Positions 45,549-57,449 of a stretch of DNA of 64,000 nucleotides are shown piece by piece. The notes beneath the pieces are model-generated. The model was given only the letters and a program-made list of their open reading frames with translations, had not been told where the DNA came from and did not search any database. Within the stretch, counting starts at the first letter, position 1, and each line of letters begins with the position of its first letter. Source of the DNA: Sambucus nigra (Eukaryota > Streptophyta > Magnoliopsida > Dipsacales > Adoxaceae); NCBI GenBank assembly GCA_949130495.1, contig OX422221.1:147593405-147657404 (forward strand), written 5' to 3'. A program made the position numbers and the translations under genes.

Positions 45549-48467
45549 TGTAATACCCCGTATTTTTGTGATATTTATTTATGGGATTAATTGAATTAAA
45601 TGTGTATTAATTGGGAATTAATCCGGATAAAATACTAACGAGATGTGAGTTGGTATTTAATTATAATGTGTACATACGACGTTATATGAATATTGAAATT
45701 ATTAAATTTGTCGTGAGATTAATATACGACAATTTGGGAAATTTTGTTGAGACGCGTGTGACAGTCGCATCAGGAAAGTAATTATTTAATTAAAAAGTGA
45801 ATTTTATTTCTATTAACCGTACGGTCGTTTTGAGTGCGCCAACCTGTCCGGAAGGGTCGGAATAGTCAGAAAACACTACCCGGGGGTTTAGTTTGGGTCC
45901 CGGGGCATTTTTGGGCCATACCGGCAACTTAAAAGGGTATTTTGGTAATTTTGGAATGTTGGGAATTAAAACCTACGAAAATTAGAGTTTAATTATGATT
46001 ATTAATTAAACCCACCAACCCATTATCACCACTAAACCAAGTAGTGGGCTATGGGAGAAGTTTAGAATAGAAGTTAAGGGTCCAAGAATAAATCCCCACC
46101 TCCATTGTCATCATCTTTAGAGAAGAACCTGTAGAGAGAGACAGAGAGAGAAGAGAATTCTGCAGAGAAAGAGAGAACAATTCAACCTTCAAGATTCAAC
46201 ATCAAATTCAGAGAAAGATTAGAGTCAAGTGGTTTAATTATGTTATTTGTAAAGAATGTTTCTTCCATGCGTAAGAAATTGTTATAATTGTTTTGTTCTT
46301 GGAGAATGATAAAGACCCATTGAATTGGAATTAGAAAATTACATTTTGATGAGGAGATTGCATGTATAATTGTGTTAGGGTGAGTATTCTGAGAGAAATA
46401 CATCTTTTATATCACCAAAAACGGATTTACTTATGTCCATGGATGACTTTAATTTTCTAGGGTTCATGTTCATGGGATTTGGGGAAAATTGGGGAGATTT
46501 GCTGATTAGACTATGTTTAGGAAGATTTGGCCCTATATAAATGTTTATTTATGACCTATGAATGTTTAATGTGAATTAGAAACCTTAAAAAACTGTTGGG
46601 TTAATGTTGGGATGAGTTTTGAGAAGAGAAAATTGGTGAAAAACGTCATAGGAATTATCTGGGCTCGAACTGTCACCTCGTTAGAAGACCTGCCCAGGTC
46701 GTTCGAACGAGCTTCTAACGAGTTGACAGTTTGCCTTCTAACGAGAGGGATGTTCGTTCGATGCCTTTCGTTCGAACGAGATCTCGTTAGATGCCCACTT
46801 CGTTCGAACGAACTCTCGTTCGAACAACCTCGTTCGAACGAGACTTCTAACGAGTTGACAGTGTGGTCTTTTTGACCTGATTTGACTTCTAGTGTTCCGT
46901 AACCTTGTTTAATTGTAGAGATGACAATTCCTTGATGACTAATCGATATAGTTGGGACATTTGGAATATATTGAGGAGTAAAACATAGAAGTGGTTTGAA
47001 CGAAATGATAATTATGGGTTAGAATGTGAGTAACAAATTACGACGTGAGGATAATGGATGATGTGTATATATAAACCGGGGACACGTGTATTGGTATAAG
47101 AATGAGAAGTATACCACTAATAAAATATGTTAAGTACTAAGATTTGTTCATGCTTAGTATACGTATATGATTTTATGTGTATGAAATACCTACTATACTT
47201 GCTATCACGGGAGGTTTACGTTCGCTTAGGGCCATCTACTCCTTGTGCGCCCGGATTTAGATTGGTGCCTAGAGAACATAATGATAGAATGACTTATTTG
47301 TGAGTTAATAAGTAAGCTGACTATGGAGCGTAGGTATGTACGTGACCCATGGATATGTTGAATTATGTTCGCCTCCATTTTCGTGTGTTGTGCTTATTCT
47401 AACAATTCCTGAGAGATTCGGAATTTGTGATCCTTATGTACGTGATGTACCGGGATGGATATCAGAGTATGTGTGCACCGCAGCTTAGCCTCGGGATGCT
47501 TGTATTGTATATTTATGATGTGGAGAATATACGGTTAAATGAAAAGAATTGTTATGTTTGAATGTGAGAATCATTATAGTAACGCATTGAGAATATAAAA
47601 TGAGAGATAACTTTTGGTAAATTGTATTACTAATACTTTGAAATTCGAAATTTAAGTAAAGCTCTCTATTAAATTGATAACGTTGGGACTTATAGTACGA
47701 ATCGAGTAGAAAGGACAGTATTTATTTTGGTCTAATTACATATGAGAAACACTTGTATGGGTATGGTACGTTAGGAGTGCACAAATAGCCGAGAGGTGAG
47801 TATTTCATGTGAGAGCACGTCCTAACATGTACTTTACATTCAATTTTTTAATGTTATTAAAACACTTGCTGTTTTTTTTAAAATACTCTCCACTTTCGGG
47901 CTCTGACCCGTTTGCTTTCAAATCTACTTTTTGTAAAAACCTTTTTATGTGCCCAGCCACAAGGACACCATGCATAGTATTTCCAGTCAGGTGACGAGCT
48001 GTAGCTGTTGTAGAAGTTACATGACCTTGCTAGTAGACGCTTCATCTGCCTTGACTCTATATTCAGATTTCATCAGTTGTAGGGCATGTCGCCCATTTCT
48101 TTTAGAGGCATTTCATTTATTTCAGTTATTCAGACTTTTGGGTTGTAATTAATTCTGGATGCAGACTTGTTTTATTTTCTTTCCATATTGGGATTGTTGT
48201 GAGGAGTATTTCCTCTAGACTCATTTTTACTTATTGATCTACTATAGTTGGACTTTATTGTGAATGGTTATGTTATCCTTTACATTTTAATTATTTCATG
48301 TTAATCAGAGTTAACTTAAAATTTGCCAACTCACTTTTTAAATACTAGGTGATTAGTAATCATTAAAATATTTTCGTCAGTGATGCTATTAACTGAACCA
48401 ACTTGGCATTTTGTATTAATTTAATAAAGGAGTAGCTACCCGGTATTTAATTAGTCGGGGTGTCACA
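45549..48467 (+). repeat. 5' LTR of chromovirus C (2919 bp)
   Basis: It matches 53329-54836 plus 61076-62481. It contains a palindrome array (46698-46860), a TATA word TATATATAAA at 47066-47075 and a G-box CACGTG at 47083-47088. Short frames inside are not genes. Confidence 0.92.
46698..46860 (+). repeat. Palindrome array upstream of the TATA box in chromovirus LTR
   Basis: Five or more copies of CGTTCGAACG-type words, including the perfect CTCGTTCGAACGAG at 46829-46842, are mixed with TCTAACGAG and CTCGTTAG words. The array lies about 200-370 bp upstream of the LTR TATA word. It is repeated at 54480-54635 in the 3' LTR with copy-number differences. Confidence 0.85.
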
Positions 48468-48469
48468 GG

Positions 48470-48481
48470 TGGTATCAGAGC
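48470..48481 (+). other. Primer binding site of chromovirus C (initiator tRNA-Met)
   Basis: TGGTATCAGAGC lies two bases after the 5' LTR. Confidence 0.95.
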
Positions 48482-48650
48482 ATCAGGTTCTAGTGTCCTT
48501 TAGGATCTGTACGGCTTATTTTGTTTCCGCTGAGCTTTCTTTGATGTAGAGCCCTATATTTTAGGATTGTTATATTCTCTTGTATATGCTACATTCTTCA
48601 GCTATTTTGAGTTTATAACTGCGAACTTATAGACTTTATTCTTGTTCCAG

Positions 48651-49790
48651 ATGCCTCCAAGACATGAACAACGGGTTCCCAGGGATGCAACGCCAGAACC
48701 ACTACCCGCACCAGTTCAGGGCACGATGAATGCCGCCGAGGTTGCAGCTATTGTGGCCCAGGCGGTAAATGCCGCACTAGCCGTGGTTCAACAGGCACCA
48801 CCTCAGGTGCCAGTAGCCGCGCCAGTTCAGGCATATGCATTCCCGTCTGCTTGGGAACGTGTTCGAGATGCTTTTCAGAAAGCACACCCTCCGGAGTTCG
48901 CAGGTAGGTCCGATGTTGTGGTATCTAGTCAGTGGAGGAAAGACATTCAGCGGCACTTGAGGATGTATGAGTGCACCGATATCCAGAAGCAGATACTAAC
49001 TACCTTTAAGCTAGTGGGATCTGCACTGCAGTGGTGGGAGTCTATTACCACAGTGGAGGAGAGAGATACTCTCACTATACAGGAGTTTTGGGTGCGGTTC
49101 GACCGCAAGTATTTTCCGTCAGCTGTTCACACGGAGATGAGAAGAAAGTTGATGAGCCTCAAGCCAGAGGGTAAGACTGTGGCCGACTATGATGCCGAAT
49201 TCACTAATTTGCTGAATATTGTTCCGGATGAGATACCGACAGAAGAGAAAAAGATTCAGAAGTTTACTGATGAGTTGACTTGGAGGATCCGTCAACACTT
49301 GTTGGGGAATCTATCGTTGGCCACTTATTCTGATGTGGTTAACGCTGCACTGCTCCATTCCCAGGACCACCGCTTTCACTTGACAGAGGGGAATCGATCA
49401 GGAGAGCCCATCCATCAGGGCAGGACAGGGGGAAATGGTGCCAACGGGGCACAATCAGCTCAGGGTCAGTATAGGCAGGGTGATCATGGTTCCCAGCAGG
49501 GGGATTCTAAGAGATTCCGATCAGGGGGTTTCAGGTATGGACAGGGAGGTTTTAGGCAGGTCCATCAGGGTTCGAACGGCCATCAGGGCCAGCAGGGTCA
49601 AAATGGTCAACAACAGCAGTTTCACCAGGGCCAGCAAGGCCAGGGTAGAAATGGTAACGGTCACCAGGGTCGTGGTCAGCAGGGACAGCGAGGGGGAAAC
49701 TTTCAAGGTAAGTGTTTCATTTGTGGTAAGATTGGCCACAAATGTCAGGAGTGTACTGATAAGGGCAAGGCCCCACAGCAGCAGCAGTAG
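48651..49790 (+). pseudogene. gag of chromovirus C
   Basis: The start ATG at 48651 gives MPPRHEQRVPRD. The capsid domain spans about residues 70-230 (FAGRSDVVVSSQWRKDIQRH; GSALQWWESI; FWVRFDRKYFP). A Gln/Gly-rich region (residues 250-350) precedes a complete CCHC knuckle CFICGKIGHKCQEC. The frame ends at TAG (49788-49790), but related sequence continues in frame past that stop and TAGs at about 49809 and 49885 toward protease. These are probably mutations of an originally continuous gag-pol. The gag itself is intact. Confidence 0.85.
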
Positions 49791-52700
49791 GGTGCTCGAA
49801 ACGAGCCATAGAGGCCTATGTTTCCCGCCGCCCTACCAGCACCACAGATGGCAGCATTACCACCCATTCCAGCAGTCCCAGTTTAGCAGGGACAACTTCA
49901 GTATGGGAGAGTGTACCAGCTCCAGCAGGTCGCAGCCCCACAGGATCCACCAGCCATTGAGGGTATGTTCTCTATTCAGGGGACTCTGAGGCGCATTTTA
50001 TTTGACACGGGGGCTACACACTGTTTTATTGCTATGAGATTTGCATGCACCATTGGGTTGTTAGACACCGCAGAGAGAACCGCTACTTGTGTAGACTCAC
50101 CGTTGAGTAGGGGTTCCATGATTTCACTTATGTGTAGAGGTGTGGGTATAGAGATCGGGAGGTTTAATTTACCCGCTGATATGTTAGTGTTAGAGATGAC
50201 CGAGTATGATGCCATTATTGGTATGGATTGGCTAGTTGCGTACCGAGTGATGATTGACTGTTTTAGTAGGAGTATTATCTTTATCGTTCCCGGGCAAGAG
50301 ATGTTTTTGGTGGTGATGCCTCGTCCTGAGGGAGGATCATCCACTCATTTGTACTATATAGAGGAGGAGGCCTCTAAGGAAGTGGTGATACCACTTGATT
50401 CGATACCCGTTGTTAGTGAGTTTGTCGATGTATTTCAGGATATACCTGGACTACCTCCGAGTATGGAGATAGATTTTGTGATTGATTTGACGCCAGGCAC
50501 TCGGCCTATTGCCCGCGCACCTTACCGTATGGCTCCAGCTGAGATGAGAGAGTTAGGGGATCAGATTGAGCAGTTGTTGGGTCAGGGGTTTATTCGGAGG
50601 AGTACTTCGCCGTGGGGTGCCCCTGTGTTATTCGTAAAGAAGAGGGATGGATCATTGAGGTTTTGTGTGGATTATCGAGAGTTGAATAAGGTCACGATAC
50701 GGAATAAGTATCCGTTGCCCCGAATCGATGACTTATTCGACCAGTTGAGAGGAGCTTCTTTCTTCTCAAAGATTGATTTACGATCGGGATACCATCAGTT
50801 GCGCATCAGGGAAGAGGATGTCTCGAAGACTGCGTTCTTAACGAGATATGGTTCCTACGAGTTTCGGGTTATGCCTTTTGGTTTGACCAACGCTCCAGCC
50901 GTATTTATGGACTTGATGAATAGGGTGTTCAGAGAGTTCCTAGATCAGTTCGTCATTGTCTTCATTGACGATATTCTGGTTTACTCCCAGATAAAGGAGG
51001 GGCACGCCGAGCATTTGAGGCAGATTTTACAGACGATACGCCAGAACGAGTTGTATGCAAAGTATGAGAAGTGCGGGTTTTGACTGAAGGAGGTTCAGTT
51101 TTTGGGGCATATTATTTTCGACCGGGGGATATCTGTTGATCCGAGAAAGGTATCCGCGGTGAGGGAGTGGGGACAGCCCACGACACCAACGGAGATCCGT
51201 AGTTTCTTGGGACTAGCAGGATACTACAGGAGGTTTATTCGAGGATTTTTGAAGATAGCAGGTCCTTTGACACATCTGACTCGTAAAGGTGTGCCGTTTA
51301 TTTAGAGTGATGCCTGTCAGTTGGCATTCAATGAGTTGAAGGACAAGTTGACCTCAGTGTGTTAGCATTGCCGAGACCAGGAGTTGAGTATCTAGTTTAC
51401 ACCGATGCGTCCTTACAAGGACTTACAGGTGTATTGCAGCAGGAGAGTCAGGCCATAGCTTATGCTTCCCGTAAGCTTAAGCCTCACGAGAAGAATTACC
51501 CCACTCATGACTTGGAGTTAGCGGCAGTTGTATTTGCCCTTCGGATTTGGAGACATTACCTTTTGGGGGAGAAGTTTCGATTGTTCACGGACCACAAGTC
51601 CCTACAGTACCTATTCACCAGAAGGAGTTGAATATGCGACAGCGAAGGTGGCTTTAGTTTATGAAGGATTATCAGTTCGATATCCAATATCACCCGGGAA
51701 AGGCTAACGTGGTAGCAGACGCGTTGAGCCGTAGGCCAGTAGATGAGGTGGCAGGGGTGTGGAAGGCAAAGTGGAAGGAGTTGGGACACCGGGATGTAGT
51801 GGCCCGATCATTCATGTCTGTGATGACCGTTACACCGCAGATTGTCTCGAGAGTGGTGAAAGCACAGACAAATGACTCGTTCTGTCAGGAGCAGATAGTT
51901 TGATTACTAGCATAGGGAGCCGAGTCCTATACCGTTAGCTCAGACGGGGGATTACGCTTCAATGGCAGACTGGTAGTTCCAGAAGGGGAGGAACTACGAG
52001 AGGAGGTGATGGCAGAGTCGCACGGCTCACGGTTCGCAGTACCTCCCAATGGGGATAAGATATACCAAGATATGAGACGTCAGTATTGGTGGAGCGGGAT
52101 GAAGAGAGATATTGCCGTGTTTGTTTCTAAATGCGCCACTTGTAAGCTAGTAAAAGTGGATCATCAGAGACCGGCAGGACTTCTACAGCCATTAGAGGTC
52201 CCGATGTGGATGTGGGAGAGCATCTCCATGGACTTTATCACGGGGTTACCTACGTCACAGAGGGGTCACGACTCCATTTGGGTGATTGTGGATAGGTTGA
52301 TCAAAGTTGCTCATTTTCTACCCGTAAGGACAGACTACACTACGGGACAGTATGCCCAGCTCTTTATTGCAGAAATAGTGAGACTTCACGGTGTGCCCCT
52401 AAATACCGTGTCTGACCGAGACAAGATATTTGTTTCACGGTTTTGGGAGAGTTTTCAGGAGGCCATGGGCACGGAATTGCGGTTGAGTACGTCTTATCAT
52501 CCGCATACCGATGGGCAAACCGAGCATACAAATCAGATGTTGGAAGACATGTTGCGGATGTGCATCGTTGATTTCGGGGGTGGATGGGAGCAGTATCTTC
52601 CACTGGTGGAGTTTTCTTACAACAACTCCTACCAGTTCACTATTGGCATGGCTCCATTTGAGGCGTTGTACGGTAGACCTTATCGTTCCCCAGCATGTTG

Positions 52701-53286
52701 GTTGGAGGTGGGGGACAACAAACTACTTGGGCCGGAAGTGATTCAGGATACTTCGGCGAGGATAGAATTGATACGGAGTCGCATTCGGGTAGCTCAAGAT
52801 CGGTAGAAGAGCTATGCTGATGCGAAGAGGTTCTTCAGAGAGTTCCAAGTGGGGGACCAGGTTTTACTTAGAGTATCTCCTATGAAGGGGATTATGCGAT
52901 TTGGGAAGAAGGGGAAGTTGGCATCGAGATATGTGGGACCATTTCCTATCATCGAGCGAATTGGGTCTATTGCATATAGACTCGGGTTACCGGAGCATTT
53001 GCACAGGATTCATGATGTGTTTCATATTTCCTCGCTAAGGAAATATCTTAGAGATGATTTGGCTCATTCTCACATTGCTTTGGAGGACATTGATCTCCAA
53101 CCCGATAGCTCCTACGAGGAGGGGCCGATTGCTATTTTGGACCGGAGTGAGCGAAAACTGCGGTCAAAGATAGTTCCGTTAGTACGTGTTCAGTGGCGGC
53201 ATCAAAATGTCGAGGAGTCCACATGGGAGCGCGAGGATGAGATGCAAGAACGTTACCCAGAGTTATTTTTACCAGGTACTTTCTAG
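49791..53286 (+). pseudogene. pol of chromovirus C: PR, RT, RNase H, integrase, chromodomain-like end
   Basis: Protease shows FDTGATHCF at about 50000. RT at 50390-51080 has the intact FIDDILVY box at 50961-50984. TGA at 51081 and TAG at 51303 interrupt. A frameshift at about 51357 leads to RNase H (51359-51630), and another at about 51625 returns to a third frame. Integrase at 52006-52800 keeps D-D-E (MDFITG, SDRD, DGQTE) and the two Cys, but the second His of the zinc finger is lost (SHGSRFAVPPNG). After a TAG at 52804, the C-terminal domain ends in a chromodomain-like segment (VRVQWRHQNVEESTWERE) and a natural stop. Confidence 0.88.
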
Positions 53287-53313
53287 TTCCGAATTTCGGG
53301 ACGAAATTCTGTT

Positions 53314-53328
53314 ATTAGGGGGAAAGTA
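53314..53328 (+). other. Polypurine tract of chromovirus C
   Basis: ATTAGGGGGAAAGTA abuts the TGTAATA start of the 3' LTR. Confidence 0.9.
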
Positions 53329-54836
53329 TGTAATATCCCGTATTTTTGTGATATTTATTTATGGGATTAATTGAATTAAATGTGTATTAATTGGGAATTA
53401 ATCCGGATAAAATACTAACGAGATGTGAGTTGGTATTTGATTATAATGTGTATATACGACGTTATATGAATATTGAAATTATTAAATTTGTCGTGAGATT
53501 AATATACGGAAATTTGGGAAATTTTGTTGAGACGCGTGTGACAGTCGCGTCAGGAAAGTAATTATTTAATTTAAAAGTGAATTTTATTTCTATTAATCTT
53601 ATGGTCATTTTGAGTGCGCCAACGTGTTCGGAAGGGTCAAAATAGTCAGAAAACACTACCCGGGGGTTTAGTTTGGGTCCCGGGGCATTTTTGGGCCATA
53701 CCGACAACTTAAAAGGGCATTTTGGTAATTTTGGAATTTTGGGAATTAAAACCTACGAAAATTAGAGTTTAATTATGATTATTAATTAAACCCACCAACC
53801 CATTATCACCACTAAACCAAGTAGTGGTCTACGGGAGAAGTTTAGAATAGAAGTTAAGGGTCCAAGAATAAACCCCCACCTCCATTGTCATCATCTTTAG
53901 AGAAGAACCTGTAGAGAGAGAGAGAGAGAGAGATAAGAGAATTCTGCAGAGAAAGAGAGAACAATTCAACCTTCAAGATTCAACATCAAATTCAGAGAAA
54001 GATTAGAGGCAAGTGGTTTAATTATGTTATTTGCAAAGAATGTTTCTTCCATGCGTAGGAAATTGATATAATTATTTTGTTCTTGGAGAATGATAAAGAC
54101 CCATTGAATTGGATTTAGAAAATTACATTTTGATGAGGAGATTGCATGTAGAATTGTGTTAGGGTGAGTATTCTGAGAGAAATACATCTTTTATATCACC
54201 AAAAAACGGATTTACTTATGTCCATGGATGACTTTAATTTTCTAGGGTTCATGTTCATGGGATTTGGGGAAAATTGGGGAGATTTGCTGATTAGACGATG
54301 TTTAGGAAGATTTGGCCCTATATAAATGTTTAGTTATGACCTATGAATGTTTAATGTGAATTAGAAACCTTAAAACACAGTTGGGTTAATGTTGGGATGA
54401 GTTTTGAGAAGAGAAAATTGGTGAAAAACGTCATAGGAATTATCTGGGCTCGAACTGTCACCTCGTTAGAAGACCTGCCCAGGTCGTTCGAACGAGCTCG
54501 TTCGAACGAGTTAACAGTTTGCCTTCTAACGAGAGGGATGTTCGTTCGAACTAGATCTCGTTAGATGCCCACTTCGTTCGAACGAACTCTCGTTCGAACA
54601 GCCTCGTTCGAACGAGGTTTCTAACGAGTTGACAGTTTGGTCTTTTTGACCTGATTTGACTTCTAGTGTTCCGTAACCTTGTTTAATTGTAGAGATGACA
54701 ATTCCTTGATGACTAATAGATATAGTTGGGACATTTGGAATATATTGAGGAGTAAAACATAGAAGTGGTTTGAACCAAATGATAATTATGGGTTAGAATG
54801 TGAGTAAGAAATTACGACGTGAGGATAATGGATGAT

Positions 54837-56347
54837 TGATGCGACGCAAATATTGCGTATTTCAGCCGTTAACCTACGCGTTATTAGCCCCCTCGGGTAT
54901 CTTAATCCCTACATTTATGCTCGTTAACCAGACAACCTCAGATTTCTATGATAACATGTTTTGCAGGGGTTAATTGAGCTTTTGTAGGTGTTTGGATGCT
55001 TAGTATGAAGTTCGGTTGCATTCCGACGAAGTTCCGTACACAACCGCACGTTCGAGGGATTTTAGTCTTTTCACAGCTTAGGTACTTGGCCCGACATCTC
55101 ACGAAAGTTGTATCCCTCCTCGCTAGCTTCGCGTGGCCGCGAATGGTGCGCGATTCCGATGCATAACGAAGAAGTTACGGCGTTTCTTGCGGAGGAAATA
55201 CAAGGAAGAAAAAGAGGAGAAGGAGAAGAGGAAGAAAAGAAGCAGGGGCTGCTGCTGCTGCAATCTGCCCTGCTTGATCGATCGATCGACACTTCTGGTC
55301 GATCGATCGACCTTTAAGGATTGTCGATATTTTTCCTTGATCGATCGATCGACCGACCCCTTTGGTCGATCGATTGATCCCCTATTTTTCTGCAGATATT
55401 TTCTTTTCTTTTCTTTCTTCTTTTCTTTTATTCTAACTTACTATATAAGCCAAATTTTGGTTTTGTAATAGGAGACCATCCCTTATACGATTTTAGCTTA
55501 GTTTAGTTAGGGTTGGAGGGTTTTTGCTTGGTTCTTCTTCTTCCTCTCTTGGATTGACACACTAATTGGTTGTAAGATTGACTATTCATCTTCCCTCTCC
55601 TTTAATCTAGTTGTATTTCATTCTTTCCTTGCTTTCTAGATAATTTCCATGCTTTCTAATTAGGTTTTCTTGCTTTAATTTATTGCTTTCTTAGTTAATT
55701 AGTTTAATTTAGTTTAATTATGCTTAGTCCCTAGATAAATAGGGTTGGGATTTCATTTCCGCCATTTTCCGGCTCCGAGCTCCGAAAACTAGGTTTTGTG
55801 CAAAATCGCGTTTAATTGAAACCGCGTGTATTAAAGTTGGATTGTTATGCGTTTAACTTTATTTGTCACGCAACTTTAGTGTTTATAGCGACAATCCGAA
55901 TTTAATCCGCGTGTGACCATTTTTCAGTTAAATGTTTTATCTCGCAACTTTGGGTTAAATTCCTTCTTGCGTGATGTTTATGCTTAATTGTAAATGCTCG
56001 ATTAAATTGCTTTGGAGCCTTAATTCTAATTAGTAGTTGTTTCGATCCGTTTGGTAGAATGCGATCCCGATCCTCGCTTTACTTTATTTTAGCGTAACTT
56101 ATTCTTTTCTTTTGTCACGACAACCATCCTTTCACCTTTTCATTTATTTATTTTACACTTTTATTCCCGAAGTAATTAAAACAATTAATATCTAAAATTC
56201 AATCACTCCCTATGGATTTACGATACCCGACTTACCGTTGTGCTTGCTTGTCAAGTGTAGTAGTATATTAGGTTTTATCTTTGTATCGCGGAAGCGAAAC
56301 ACACGACGACTGTGTCCTCACACGAACACACTTTTTCCGCCCGGTCA
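54837..56347 (+). repeat. 5' LTR of element D
   Basis: It has a TATA box (CTATATAAG, 55441-55449) preceded by an array of GATCGATCGATCGAC palindromes (55275-55378). Compared with the other copy, I count about ten differences in the first 260 bp, mostly transitions. Frames in this region (for example 55108-55468) run through the palindromes and are not genes. Confidence 0.92.
55275..55378 (+). repeat. GATC-palindrome array upstream of the element D TATA box
   Basis: Four blocks of TCGATCGATCGA-type sequence alternate in a way that lets adjacent blocks pair (TTGATCGATCGATCGAC with GGTCGATCGATCGACC). They end about 60 bp before CTATATAAG. The other LTR has the same array at 60003-60102, with a more perfect last pair. 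Confidence 0.85.
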
Positions 56348-56352
56348 CAAAA

Positions 56353-56370
56353 TGGCGTCGTTGCCGGGGA
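56353..56370 (+). other. Primer binding site of element D (tRNA-Asp)
   Basis: TGGCGTCGTTGCCGGGGA lies five bases after the LTR, a good match to the plant tRNA-Asp 3' end used by Athila-type elements. Confidence 0.9.
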
Positions 56371-56540
56371 GTGTATTTAGATAGTAATTGTTTTATTATT
56401 TCGTAGTATTTTTCCTTTTGTATTTGTATTCTTTGTTTTAACCTTTTTTGCAGGATAGCATACTTGAGCGCTAAGAAACTTTGATTCGCGGTTGCTCACT
56501 TTCTTGCTCGGATTCTCCATCTACAAACACCGAGGTAATC

Positions 56541-57449
56541 ATGTCCTATTATTATAGTTATTACGGTCATTCTAATGATTCATACTTTGGGGATAGTTTT
56601 CAAGTTTTCCATTTTCAAGATTTTCTTGAAAATGAAAGACTTGAAAACATTTATCGGAATGAAAATCGTTATTGGGAGCTTGAGTTGGATTCATTATTCG
56701 AATCCAATGACGATTCTTATTTCATTACTTTCGAAGACGAGTTTCAACCAAATGAGGAGTCCGAAGCTCTTGAGTCGAGGAAGCCTACTTTGGAAGAAAC
56801 TTTGCTTCTTTACTCCCAAGGTTTGGAAAGCTTAAATGATGCTGGAATGAGACTCGGTGCACTTTGCGATGAGATGAATTCTTTTGCACAAAACAACGAG
56901 GAGGTGGAAACTTGTGTTTCACCTCAAATTTTCAAAGAATTTCTCACCACGTGTGCATCTTTCTCCCCCGAAATTCAATCTCCTTCCGTCGATGAGTCGA
57001 TTGAGATTGAATTTGTTTCATCACCATATTCGTTTTCCGTCATTGAACCATTAGAATTACCGGTCGATTCCTATGAGTCGGTAGAAACTTTTAAAACTTC
57101 TACACTTTTTGTCGATGAGGACTCTTTACCGGACTTATTTTCGATGGATGTTATCCTCATGTGTGCACCATCTCCCATTCCATTTGAAAAACCTTTGGGA
57201 GATGAATCGATTTTTCTTGGATCTCTAGTGTACCTTTCCCCCTTGTTATCCAAATCCCCCATCGTCCCCCAAAAATTTCAAATTGACGATGGTTCACTTT
57301 TTTCACCACCCATATGCCTTCCGTTGTTCAAACGGAATTCATATCTTTCGGGAGGCATGTTCGCTTTGGAGGGTCAACCATTGATCTTTCAAAGTCAAAT
57401 CCCTTTTTGGGTGGATCCTCAACTATTTAGACTTCTAGTGTATAGTTAG
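56541..57449 (+). CDS. Unrecognised acidic 302-aa protein of element D
   Basis: The only sizeable frame in the internal region. I chose the ATG at 56541 (MSYYYSYYGHSNDSYF) as the first good start; the frame stays open upstream only to about 56481. The product has a Tyr/Phe-rich N-terminus and many Glu and Asp residues, including an EETLLLYSQGLESLND helix-like part. A Ser/Pro-rich half then has repeated hydrophobic SPxxPFEKP-type stretches. No zinc finger, catalytic motif, signal peptide or membrane span is evident. It occupies the place where gag would start. It could be a highly diverged gag or a lineage-specific accessory protein. It is intact, unlike all other element genes here. Confidence 0.55.
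   Translation: MSYYYSYYGHSNDSYFGDSFQVFHFQDFLENERLENIYRNENRYWELELDSLFESNDDSYFITFEDEFQPNEESEALESRKPTLEETLLLYSQGLESLNDAGMRLGALCDEMNSFAQNNEEVETCVSPQIFKEFLTTCASFSPEIQSPSVDESIEIEFVSSPYSFSVIEPLELPVDSYESVETFKTSTLFVDEDSLPDLFSMDVILMCAPSPIPFEKPLGDESIFLGSLVYLSPLLSKSPIVPQKFQIDDGSLFSPPICLPLFKRNSYLSGGMFALEGQPLIFQSQIPFWVDPQLFRLLVYS

Noticed and set aside
47809..48152. Short + strand frames repeated at 61963-62166
   Set aside because: They are in the two LTRs of chromovirus C and have no protein features.
55071..55468. Frames with repeated DRSIDT/GRSID residues in the element D LTRs
   Set aside because: They read through GATCGATC palindromes, occur in both LTRs and in several frames.
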